A stretch of 40,463 bases of DNA from Tubiluchus corallicola (taxonomy: Eukaryota > Priapulida > Priapulimorpha > Priapulimorphida > Tubiluchidae), in the NCBI GenBank assembly GCA_030141605.1, contig JAQGDQ010001450.1, forward strand, positions 1 to 40,463. The letters run 5' to 3'. The position numbers were made by a program, and so were the translations under genes. Under the pieces are notes generated by a model. It worked only from the letters and a program-made list of their open reading frames with translations. It searched no databases and had not been told where the DNA came from. Below, one piece after another: positions 1-9,800 of this stretch. Within the stretch, counting starts at the first letter, position 1, and each line of letters starts with the position of its first letter.

Positions 1-1062
1 ATCACCATTTAATTGCAGACATTCTCCAAATCACCACTTTAATTGCAGACGTTCTCGAAATCATTACTTAATTGCAGAAGGTCTTGAAATCACCACTTAA
101 TTGCAGACGTTCTTGAAATCATCACTTAATTGCAGACGTTCTTGAAATCATCACTTAATTGCAGACGTTCTCGAAATCACCACTTAATTGCAGACGTTCT
201 CGAAATCACCACTTAATTGCAGAAGTTCTTGAAATCACCACTTAATTGCAGAAGTTCTTGAAATCACCACTTAATTGCAGACTTTCTTGAAATCACCACT
301 TAATTGCAGAAGTTCTTGAAATCACCACTTAATTGCAGACGTTCTTGAAATCACCACTTAATTGCAGACGTTCTTTCGAAATCACCACTTAATTGCAGAC
401 GTTCTCGAAATCACCACTTAGGTGCAGACATTCTCCAAATCACCATTTAATTGCAGACATTCTCCAAATCACCACTTTAATTGCAGACGTTCTCGAAATC
501 ATTACTTAATTGCAGAAGTTCTTGAAATCACCACTTAATTGCAGACGTTCTTGAAATCATCACTTAATTGCAGACGTTCTTGAAATCATCACTTAATTGC
601 AGACGTTCTCGAAATCACCACTTAATTGCAGACGTTCTCGAAATCACCACTTAATTGCAGAAGTTCTTGAAATCACCACTTAATTGCAGAAGTTCTTGAA
701 ATCACCACTTAATTGCAGACTTTCTTGAAATCACCACTTAATTGCAGAAGTTCTTGAAATCACCACTTAATTGCAGAAGTTCTTGAAATCACCACTTAAT
801 TGCAGACGTTCTTGAAATCATCACTTAATTGCAGACGTTCTTGAAATCATCTCTTAATTGCAGACATTCTCCAAATCACCACTTAATTGCAGACGTTCTT
901 GAAATCACCACTTAGTTGGCAGACGTTCATGAAATCACCACTTAGTTGGCAGACGTTCATGAAATCACCACTTAGTTGGCAGACGTTCTTGAAATCACCA
1001 CTTAGTTGGCAGACGTTCATGAAATCACCACTTAGTTGGCAGACGTTCTTGAAATCACCACT
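1..1062. repeat. 29-30 bp minisatellite with 438 bp higher-order period
   Basis: About 36 tandem units of a 29 bp motif (core CACTTAATTGCAGACGTTCT then TGAAATCAC) run from the left edge. Variants such as GAAGTTC, GACTTTC and CATTCTCC recur in the same order 438 bp apart: the run starting at 1 restarts near 439, and the start of a third round is seen near 862. From about 900 the unit changes to 30 bp (CACTTAGTTGGCAGACGTTC), which is divisible by three and therefore leaves open frames on both strands that are not genes. The array lies inside the last ABCC intron and may continue left of the window. Confidence 0.95.
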
Positions 1063-1460
1063 TTCCCCAGGCACAGATATTCCAATCATAATTTTATTTG
1101 TTTAGTAGTTTGTCATTTTACATAATTATGGTACTATTTGACTATTATTTAACTGTCGTTTTACTGCACAAGAAAACCCTTTACTTACGTAAAGCTAGAA
1201 AAATATGTCATGCAATTTTATATCACTTACTCTCTGCCTTATTGCGCACAGAGCTGCATTAGCAGCATCGCTGTATAAAACTTGCAAATTTAAATTCACA
1301 TGATGACACAGCCATTTTGACAGTATGTTATTTGAAACAAGTTAAGATAACACTGTGTAAAGTTTTAAAAATAATCAGAGCACTTTTAGCACACTCTTCA
1401 CCAACTAACCAAAAATATAAAGAATTGTATGCTGTGAATAAGATGAAAAATGATTTTTTG
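1063..1460. other. ABCC intron sequence, unique
   Basis: AT-rich intron sequence between the two repeat arrays. I see no exon-like segment with paired splice sites and no match to the ABCC exon that should precede the terminal exon. That exon must lie left of the window. Confidence 0.6.
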
Positions 1461-1577
1461 GTAAGTCAGAAGTGCACACTGGGAAGGTGCGTCAGTGGTG
1501 CACACTGGGAAGGTGAGTCAGTGGTGCACACTGGGAAGGTAAGTCAGAGGTGCACACTGGGAAGGTGAGTCAGTGAT
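1461..1577 (+). repeat. 26 bp tandem repeat reiterating splice-donor motifs
   Basis: Four full 26 bp units plus a partial one. Each begins GTAAGTCAG, GTGCGTCAG or GTGAGTCAG and ends GTGCACACTGGGAAG, so each junction reads AAG|GTRAGT (one has GTGCGT), the metazoan 5' splice-site consensus. Units begin at 1461, 1487, 1513, 1539 and 1565. They lie about 400 bp upstream of the ABCC terminal exon acceptor. The units are not coding in any frame I recognise. Confidence 0.9.
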
Positions 1578-1966
1578 GCTGTGCCAGCTGGTGCAAACAT
1601 TTTAAATTACTAAGAATTTTTCTTTTCCACTTATATAAGTCTTTCAACCAGGTTACTGTAATGCAAAGTAATATAACTTGACTGGGAAGCTTTTTGGTAC
1701 CTACTTTAAAATTGCCTTTTCTCCCCCATCAAGTAATTATAGTTAAGCAAGTTTGGTAAAAAAAAATCCAACACTTATGAATGTTTTTTTTCAACAACTA
1801 TTTGTGGCCATGTACAAGGCTGAGGCCTAGGTTGGAAAGTTTGGTTTCTTTCACTTGTGTTCTAATGTAAGCCATGTGGCTGCAAGCTCAGTGAAACAAG
1901 GTTATTTACACTTCTGTGACAATGGCCCAAGATTGATGCAATAATGCAAGAAACTTTTTGCTGCAG

Positions 1967-2111
1967 GGTCATGGTGCTAGACCAGGGGAAAGTGAAGGAG
2001 TTTGACTCTCCAGAAAACCTCTTGGCTCGTTCAGATTCCATCTTCTACAGCCTGGCTAAGGAAGCTGGATTGGTCGCGAATGACAGGACCGACTCGCATT
2101 CACTGCAATGA
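1967..2111 (+). CDS. ABCC/MRP-type ABC transporter, terminal coding exon (partial gene)
   Basis: C-terminal exon of an ATP-driven organic-anion or drug-conjugate exporter of the ABCC (MRP) family, a plasma-membrane protein. The acceptor is a pyrimidine-rich stretch ending CTGCAG at 1966. The exon contributes one base plus 47 codons and ends at TGA (2109-2111). It reads [19 protein letters not shown], followed by [12 protein letters not shown] and a polar tail ending SLQ. This matches the end of the second nucleotide-binding domain in ABCC1/2/3-type proteins: the V-x-VLD-x-G strand after the H-loop, E-F/Y-x-x-P-x-x-LL, then FYS-x-AK-x-AGL. In human ABCC1 the last exon begins at the same place. 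Walker A, signature and Walker B motifs lie on exons left of the window. Family assignment is firm; which ABCC paralogue is not decidable. Confidence 0.9.
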
Positions 2112-2362
2112 TGGCGGTTTTGTTCTTAGTATGTTAAGCTTTAGCTGTCACCTTAGCATGACAACTTTGTTTTTGGTTCAAGCAAAAAATGTGCTTAAAA
2201 ATGTGAAATTCTGATGTTTCATGACAAATGAGTGTATTTGTCAATGCTGACTAAGCAGGAGAAATGTCCATTGGAAAACGCACGTTATTGTTGCAACTCA
2301 ATTGTTTTTTCACATTCTTCACGGAGAATTAATATATCACGAGCAGTATTTTAGTAATTTTT

Positions 2363-2368
2363 AATAAA
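2363..2368 (+). promoter_or_regulatory. Candidate ABCC polyadenylation signal
   Basis: AATAAA 252 bp downstream of the ABCC stop codon, followed by a T-rich stretch. It is the first canonical hexamer after the stop, so a 3' UTR of about 270 bp is inferred. Confidence 0.5.
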
Positions 2369-2399
2369 TTTATGAATTTTTTTGTATAATTTTTACACG

Positions 2400-3883
2400 A
2401 ACGAGCAAATCTATTTACAAGTGGATAATGTACTTCCGTTACATTAATGTGATTAGCAAGCAATATGAATGCAGTCTGCAGAAAATCAAAACTGTGTTTA
2501 TAAGAAGACAAAAACTACTAGAACCACCCATCAATGATCATTAATGCACGAACACACCACGTGCTGGCCGGTTATGCAAAAGGTGCAACAAAAATTCACT
2601 GAAAAATGTTTTTCCTAGCGAAAAATCATCAAATTAGAATGCTACCGTTCTCATGCTACTCGGTACAAGTGAGAATTCTACAGTCCTATAGTCCACTTGT
2701 TTCTACTGGTATAGACTGGCTTCCTGGATGCCCGTTTAGTTCTAAAAACCAACTTTCTGAAGGTGTGGATTCGCGAAGATGTGCAGACTGTAGATTTGCA
2801 GAGCCTTGCCTCTTGGGGAGTTTCTAACTTGCATTTTTTAATAATAATAGAAACGCAGTTTACAAATGGACTCTTGTGATGTCGGCTTAATTAGTAATTG
2901 TCTACTTGACGAGAATTAATTAGTTTGGCACAGACATTTTGTGTTATATTTACAGTCATTTATTTACTGCAATGTTCGTTAATATTTCAAGTGGATTCAC
3001 GCACTTGACAGTCCAAAAGTACGAATCCAAAATTACGCAAGTTTTAAGTTTAATGTTAGACTTAAAAGTATAATGTTAAATTTAAAGTTAATTAATAGGA
3101 TTAATTGATTATGTGAACACTGTGGAGGCCCCCGGCGGGGCATTTCCTGTCTTAAATCTATCATTGCTAAGTCTAGGAAAAAGACAATCCGGTGTTCATG
3201 GATTTTGCAGATTATAGACATGGATATCTTGGTAATTCTGCGGATCTGTGGATCTAACATATCTTGACTCCACACATCTCTGGTTTATTTCTGTGTCTAC
3301 TAGTAAACAAAACTATGTCTATGACATCTCTTTACAAAGGGATATGTGTAAGTTACATCTAGCACACAACCCGACACAATCCCGTCTTTTAACTCAAGCT
3401 TGTAGCTTTTGCTGAAATTGTCCAAAAGAGTTTTTTTACCTGATGCTTTTTCGAATTGCTCTGATTCGCGAAGAAATACGTAAAGGTTTAAGGGTTGATA
3501 CAAACCAAAGATGAACTACCTGATACCTCAACATGTCCAAAATAATGACCATGGTTCACTTGAATCCAAACATTTGAATTCGACTTAAAATTTTCTTTAA
3601 TTGAAATTGAATTCGAATACAACATTGCGAATTCGAATAATTCAACACCTCATTCAGTTACATTCACTGTTTAACATGAAAATATTTGAACATGTTGCAG
3701 TCAGTAAAGCCACACTGTCTATGCACATTTTTTATTAGATTATTATAGTTTTCACTGTAGATATAGAACAAAGTTAGACAGTATTATAAAAAGAAACGAG
3801 TTTTATTAAAAACTTTAAGATACAAAATATTAAAAAGACGTCACAAACGTTTCTACTGCAGGCTGTTAGATGTACCTTAACAA
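2400..3883. other. Intergenic; no gene supported
   Basis: AT-rich. Short open frames exist at 2606-2827 (+), 3033-3275 (-) and 3300-3503 (-). The last is followed closely by AATAAA on its strand and has coding-like composition, but no recognisable domain or splice partner, so it may be a transposon or pseudogene tail. Nothing else is supported. Confidence 0.5.
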
Positions 3884-3945
3884 GCCTTCTTCCTTTAATT
3901 TTGTTTACAAACATCTATTTGTACTTTCACTGTACACACCTCCTT
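3884..3945. repeat. Direct repeat A flanking the 3950-5017 element
   Basis: The segment starting GCCTTCTTCCTTTAATTTT aligns at roughly 75% identity with 5020-5080, which starts GCCTTCTTTCCTTAACTTT. Both continue through TTTACAAAC and ACTGTACA. It is far longer than a transposon target duplication. Confidence 0.65.
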
Positions 3946-3949
3946 CAAA

Positions 3950-5017
3950 GGCTGGCAGTAGAGGATGGTACGAAAAAAATACCGTACTTTGTACCTTTAA
4001 AAATATCGTACCGTAATTTCTTACCTTTAAAAATATCGTACCGTACCTACAAAATCTAATCGTACCGTAGCAGTACGATAAAATATCGTAGCATAGTTCC
4101 GTACCAAGTAGGATCTACTGCAAAAAGATAAAGAGTGGCGTAAAATTTAACTGCAAAATGATAAGTTTATCAATTATTGTTACGAATTTATGCATACTAT
4201 AAAAACAGAACTGCTGTTTGAACTTCCACAGGCTTATTATTTATTTTAGGTTGCAAAAGTTACACGAAATTATGTAAGAGATATAAAATTATTTTGCGTT
4301 ACTTTTTCTTAATAAATAATTTTGTGGTAGACACTGCGAGTTACGTTCGTTAACTAGTTTTCAAAGGCTGTCTTAAATTACGTGCTCACTAGTGACAAAC
4401 TTTTAATGATAATCCAAATTTAGAATCTTGCCTAAAACATTTGTAACTATACCAAGCAGGCTGCACAATTTAACGTGTTAGGTCGGTACGTTTTGAATTT
4501 CTTTCGTTGGCAAAGCAAATCTTTAACTTAAATGTTGCACTCAAGCTATGCAGATTTTTTGAAACAAGAACGAATGTAAGTAAGAATGGCACAGAAAAAA
4601 TGCGAGGTTTTTAGAGTGGCATTTTTACCTGCGTCATTTTACCGTTTCTATACAAATCTCAGAAATAACAGTTAGAACAGGTGTTACATGAATAGGTGTC
4701 AAACGTGGTAAGCAATATACCCAGTTTGTACAAGGACAACAATAAAGGTTAGTTAATTTACGAGAAATGACAACCGGCACTTCTAAATAACTTGCCGCTT
4801 TTCGCCCTCAAAGCGAACCAATCTAGTCGTTTTGTTTGCATGTGCTCTGTGTTAATTAGGGAAGAACAATAAGTCCCCACCCATGAGAGAAAACAAGTCG
4901 CACAAAGGTTACAAGAAGCTGAGCAAAATGGTACGAAAAAATATCGTAATTTCGTACCGTACAGTAATGTTGAAAAAATACTGTACCGTAATTTCGTACC
5001 GCACCGTACTGCCAGCC
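3950..5017. mobile_element. TIR-bounded DNA element (candidate, non-autonomous)
   Basis: The ends are mirror images: GGCTGGCAGTA at 3950-3960 and TACTGCCAGCC at 5007-5017. Internal to each end are clusters of the palindromic motif GGTACGAAAAAA-TA-CCGTAC / ATCGTACCGTAATTTCGTACC (3977-4105 and 4926-5008), typical of subterminal transposase-binding repeats. The 1,068 bp interior is AT-rich without a transposase frame; the open stretch at 4883-5278 runs across the right end and is spurious. No clean target duplication is seen, and the flanks are instead diverged direct repeats of about 62 bp. Superfamily is uncertain. Confidence 0.55.
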
Positions 5018-5019
5018 TT

Positions 5020-5080
5020 GCCTTCTTTCCTTAACTTTATTTACAAACGTCTAGCCATACTTTTACTGTACATTCTTCTT
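5020..5080. repeat. Direct repeat B flanking the 3950-5017 element
   Basis: Partner of 3884-3945 in the same orientation, beginning two bases past the right terminal inverted repeat. Confidence 0.6.
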
Positions 5081-5578
5081 ATCTACAGGTCTGTTAATTC
5101 ATTACATCTTTGGCTTTCCTGTAAATGCATAATTAGTGAATTAGTGTATGCTCTGCCTATAAAACTGGTTGTTTGTAAAATCTATCACACTGAAGATGAC
5201 TGCAGACTGCGATGTTTTTTAACATTTTGTACCTTAAAGCTTTTAATAAAAAATTGTTTCTTGTTAATAAAATTGTGAATGCTAGTAAAAATTAAACGGT
5301 ACACGTGATCTTCGTGAGTCTGTTCTCTATTACTGATTCGAAATTACTTAATCCGAACTCGATTAGATCTTGAAATTCGGTTCTGATTGAAAGCCAAAAA
5401 TTCGATTCGAATGCAATTTCTGACAATATATGATCGGCTGTAATGTAACTTTCCCGGGCGAGGATAATAAGGAATACTGTTTGTGAATTACAGGAAAAAT
5501 CAAATGATGTTGGTGCTGCTGTTGTTCATTGTACAGTAACTGTAGATACTGTGCAATTTTTTTGAATTATATGAAATA

Positions 5579-6060
5579 CAGTCAACCTCGTATATAAGGG
5601 ACACCTCGGGACCGGAAAAAATTGTCCCTTATAGCCGAAGTTGAGTCAGACCGAGGTGTATCTAGCGAGCTCTTTATAACTCATCTGACAGCCTAACGCC
5701 CAATGAACCGTTTGTTGCAATGTATGTAATACACCTTGCGCTCTGACCTATTTCTATCATTACAGCCACAAGATTCGACCGTAGTCCAAGGGAATACAGT
5801 CGGTCCCACGCGGGGTCTTGGCATAGGTTTTTTAGGATGTAAAAAATATTTGATCATAGGGTCCCTTATATGCGAGGTAATTTACCTGGGTTTCTATTAC
5901 GCGGGACCTGAAGATATCATCCCTTATAACCGAAAGTCCCTTATATCCGAGTAGCTTATATACGAAGATTTTTTATAAGGAAAAACGTTACGAAAAATCA
6001 GGACTGGTGTTGGTGGGTGGTCCTTTATAAGCGAATGTCCCTTATACCCGAGGTTGACTG
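5579..6060. mobile_element. 482 bp pogo/Tigger-like MITE
   Basis: Terminal inverted repeats of 25 bp with two mismatches: CAGTCAACCTCG + TA + TATAAGGGACA on the left, and the same with GG for TA on the right. The element is bounded by TA dinucleotides at 5577-5578 and 6061-6062, the target duplication of the Tc1/mariner-pogo superfamily. The inner sequence repeats variants of TCCCTTATAnnCGAG many times. It is too short for a transposase, so it is non-autonomous; the open frame at 5736-5954 is a by-product. Confidence 0.9.
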
Positions 6061-6062
6061 TA

Positions 6063-6817
6063 TGTTGTTACTATTGTTAACTGTTGATTCTAATGATTGT
6101 ACATTTTATTATGAAAATTGCTGTAATAATTTTAGTAGGTTGATGCACAGGCGTATAATCACTCCACTACAATGTAATGTAAAAGGTATGTGATGCCATC
6201 TCTTGACTAAAGAAACAAGTATTATGTATTGGTACTGTTTTAAACAATCAAGAGCGAACATTTAATTGAAACAACATGGTTAAGATAAACGTTGGAGCTT
6301 CGTATCAAGTTTTGTTATACCAACTGCACAACAACAAGCTACATTAATATTATATTTTTATATCTATAAAGCAACTTTACACTTTGGGCCTTTTTTAAAC
6401 ATTCCACACTGCCAAAAATTATAACTTTTGTTTCCAGATTTTTTTGTACTGTTATTAAATTTTTAATTACTGATGAAATGTAATCATGTTACGAATGTAT
6501 TTTATGATCTTTTTACCATAAAAGGTGTTATTTGATAAGTATCAAAACAAATAAAAAATTTCATTCGAAACAACTGTATATGTATCAATTTTTGTAAAAA
6601 TATCGTCTGCATATTCTTGCTAAAATTTACGCGTGTACAGACTGCACTACAAAGTCCACTTTCTTGTGTATTTCAACTATCTCAATGTCATGACAGCTCA
6701 ACACGTGTGCTTCTGCCTCTGTACAGAATTAAATTCCAACTCTCAATTGAAAATTTTAGCTTTTTGATTTCTTAATACGATGAACCACTCTCAGATGCAG
6801 TCTTAATTCAGAGAAAG
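6063..6817. other. Intergenic; nothing supported
   Basis: AT-rich sequence between the pogo-like MITE and the RPUSD1 3' end. I find no exon pair, repeat array or RNA gene. Confidence 0.5.
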
Positions 6818-6823
6818 TTTATT
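6818..6823 (-). promoter_or_regulatory. Candidate RPUSD1 polyadenylation signal
   Basis: AATAAA on the minus strand, 72 bp beyond the RPUSD1 stop codon; the first canonical hexamer downstream. Confidence 0.6.
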
Positions 6824-6894
6824 TCCTAACACAAGGTTTTGGTTCTTGCAAAAAACTATACATCTGCCCCGCACACTGTCACGTGAAGATGAGA

Positions 6895-9800
6895 TCAAAT
6901 ATGGGTGTTAAATAGACTAATTGCTTCATCTATGTTGTGTATAGTTTCTATGGGTGTCCATTTTAATATAGGATTTGCTGTTGTGAAGCAGTCTTTTGCC
7001 GTTACATCAATCGTTTCTTCTTCTAGAGGAATAAAGAGCTTATACGAATGCAACATCATGCGATATGGAAGTACGTCGGTACGGTTACTATATGCATAAT
7101 CTCCTATGATTCGATGTCCAGTGTAATCACAATGAACTCGTATCTGGTGCCTTCGACCTGAAAACAGTAGTAAAATTTAAAAGTTAAGTAACACTAAGCC
7201 TAGTCAGTTAATGGACAGATGCTGTTCATTATTTACAGATGAATTTAACTGACGTTTAAGCAGAATATTATGCACACCGAGTATTTGTAAGACGCGCTTG
7301 ACAGTCCAGTGCCCGTTTTAAAGGATTATCTTTGATACGGATATAGAATCTGGTTCCACTGCAACCATTTCATTGGTTAGATCCTTCGCTTAAGTGACAG
7401 ACCCCAGTCTGTAAAGTGTTGAAGTTGAAATGTATGGAAAATGAAATAAGCATTACTAATTGCTTTAACAGTCCAATGACTTTGTTTGTCTTGTACGTTG
7501 AGCATACATTATGACATTAAGAATCTGAGTAAGAATTGTGTTATCGCCAATGCTTGAAAAATGCAACTGGTGTGGATTGCTGAATGAAAACAAAAACTAA
7601 CAAATCGGGAGAAGTACTACCTAATGGATGAAAGATGTACAACGCCTGCTGAACAAAAGAGGCACAGTGGCTTCTTCTCTAGCAAGGTGATGAATGATCC
7701 AAAATGCACGTCTAATTCAATAAATGGCAGATTGAGCTGCTTCTTTCAGTTTGACACTTGCATTTTGAGAAAGAGAGGCATATGAAAGGACAGAGCAGAT
7801 AAGATCAGTTGATTACATGTACTTATTTTTCATATGCCATATCCTCTATTTACCTTTAGTTTTGGATATTCTCAGTAATTATTATTACAAAACTTCAGTT
7901 AGAACAAAAAACCGTATATAAACATTGGTATCCAATCTGCTGCCACTACAGATCATCATCATCATCATCATCATCATATGCTAATTAAGTCTATTAGAGA
8001 CATTGGGCAGGCAGAATTCTAAAATAAAGGATACCTGCCCTCAAAACAAAAAAAAACTAGGCACCGCTATGCCAGTGGCTTGTCAGCACCACTTCCAATG
8101 CCAATGAATATATAAATGTTAACTTACTGCATGAAGAACAACTATAGGTGTTCTCTTGGCTCATAACTTCATAGTAATAAATCGACAGTAAGCAAACTAT
8201 ACTCAGTTTTTCAAGTCAAACAGTATGACTCCTAGTGACTATTTCAGTTGATATATTGCAGCTTTAACCCTAATGTATTTTATGCACTGACGTGTGCTGC
8301 TGAAATAATCTACCTGTGACTGGCTTAACGAGCAATTTTGTAGCCGGATGCTTCCCGTAAAAACCTCGCTGTAATGTCACCAAGTATGTTAGTGCATCTC
8401 TAGCCTCCTCACAGTGTTTCTTATCAATGGTGCACATCTTTAGAGCTTCGGGTTGTGAGCCGTCCTTTCCGATGGGCTTATCAATCTTCAAAACGTCATC
8501 TTTGACATGTCCCCAGACCTAACATCATCAATATTTACGAAGCATTAATGCAACAGTTTGGTCAGCTTTATGGACAGACAAATAGACAAGCAGTCAGTGA
8601 ACATTTTGCTTATAAAACTTCCACTTCTTTTTCTACATTGGAAATGATCCCATTTCAAATGAATGACTCTTACAGTGATCAAGTAACACCATTAGTGTCT
8701 TAGAGCAATAAATCTCAGTAATACAGATACTGTAGCTGTTCAAGGCTCACTAAAGCCATGCCATTGCCAGTGCGAACTACTACGTAGAATTCCATCATAT
8801 AGATCATTAAAACAACAATTACTCTGGTTATTTGTCCACTCATAAAGTAAATTTATCTGAGGAGATTATGTAAATATAATAATAATAACGCAATCAATAA
8901 TACTGAAGCACGTGTACACCGCCGAAATAATTGTAACAAAGCCTCATGATGTTATGGAAATTGAGTACTAAATCAGGATTGGAGCATTACTAGATATTAG
9001 TTACAAAATATAGCAACAATAATGTTGATAGCAGAACCAAAAATTACTGGCAGATGGTGGTTCTTACCAGAGTTGTCAGAAATGTAGCTTTCTTTACAGT
9101 TGTGCATGCAAAAAGGATGTCAAAAGAGCTTTTGCCTTCATTAAGGTCAATTGCACTGACTTTTTATTTTTCACTAAAGCTGCTTCAAAATGTTCTAATC
9201 TAAATTACAATTGACGTCTAACATAATGTCAATCATTTTCGTTGACTGCCCAATCAGCGTGCAAGTTATTTCGCACCCCTGCAGAGCTTAATTAACGCAG
9301 GTACGTTCGGGACATTTAGCTACAGACTGGCTCTAATGCTGCTATGAAAAATTCTCAACTTTTCATTAGTTAGTGGGAGAAATATTGGCTTGGTTTTAGA
9401 TTTTAATATTGTCAATTGAGATTGCAAGTGAATTAGTGGAAATATATATATAGTCTAGTTTCGTTTATTGGAAGAAATGCACAATGCTTACGTCTATGAG
9501 TTGCTGATTAAACCATTTTGCAATCAAGAAAATACACACTTTGGTTTGGTTTATGGCTTTGCAAGTTAGATAAAAACAACTATTTCATTAACTTTAAATA
9601 AGGACAAAACAAAATGTTTTCTTTTCTGGCCAGTTTTCATAAACCTTAATGAGATCTTCACAGTCAAAATTAATTCAAGAATAGTCAAAACTTATATTAT
9701 ACATTAATGTAATATTAGTTAATTTTACGCTATTTTTCTGGTTATAATCATGGTTGAAAGAAAGCTGCCATTGGGACTTATGTAACTCGCGCATTCAATA

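Noticed and set aside
1-1062. CRISPR array
   Set aside because: Units are contiguous with no unique spacers, and the DNA is clearly eukaryotic.
883-1105. Open frames on both strands of the 30 bp repeat
   Set aside because: They arise from a repeat length divisible by three and have no start or splice context.
4883-5278. 131-codon frame
   Set aside because: It crosses the subterminal repeats and right end of the TIR element, and its first half is translated GTACCGTA-type repeats.
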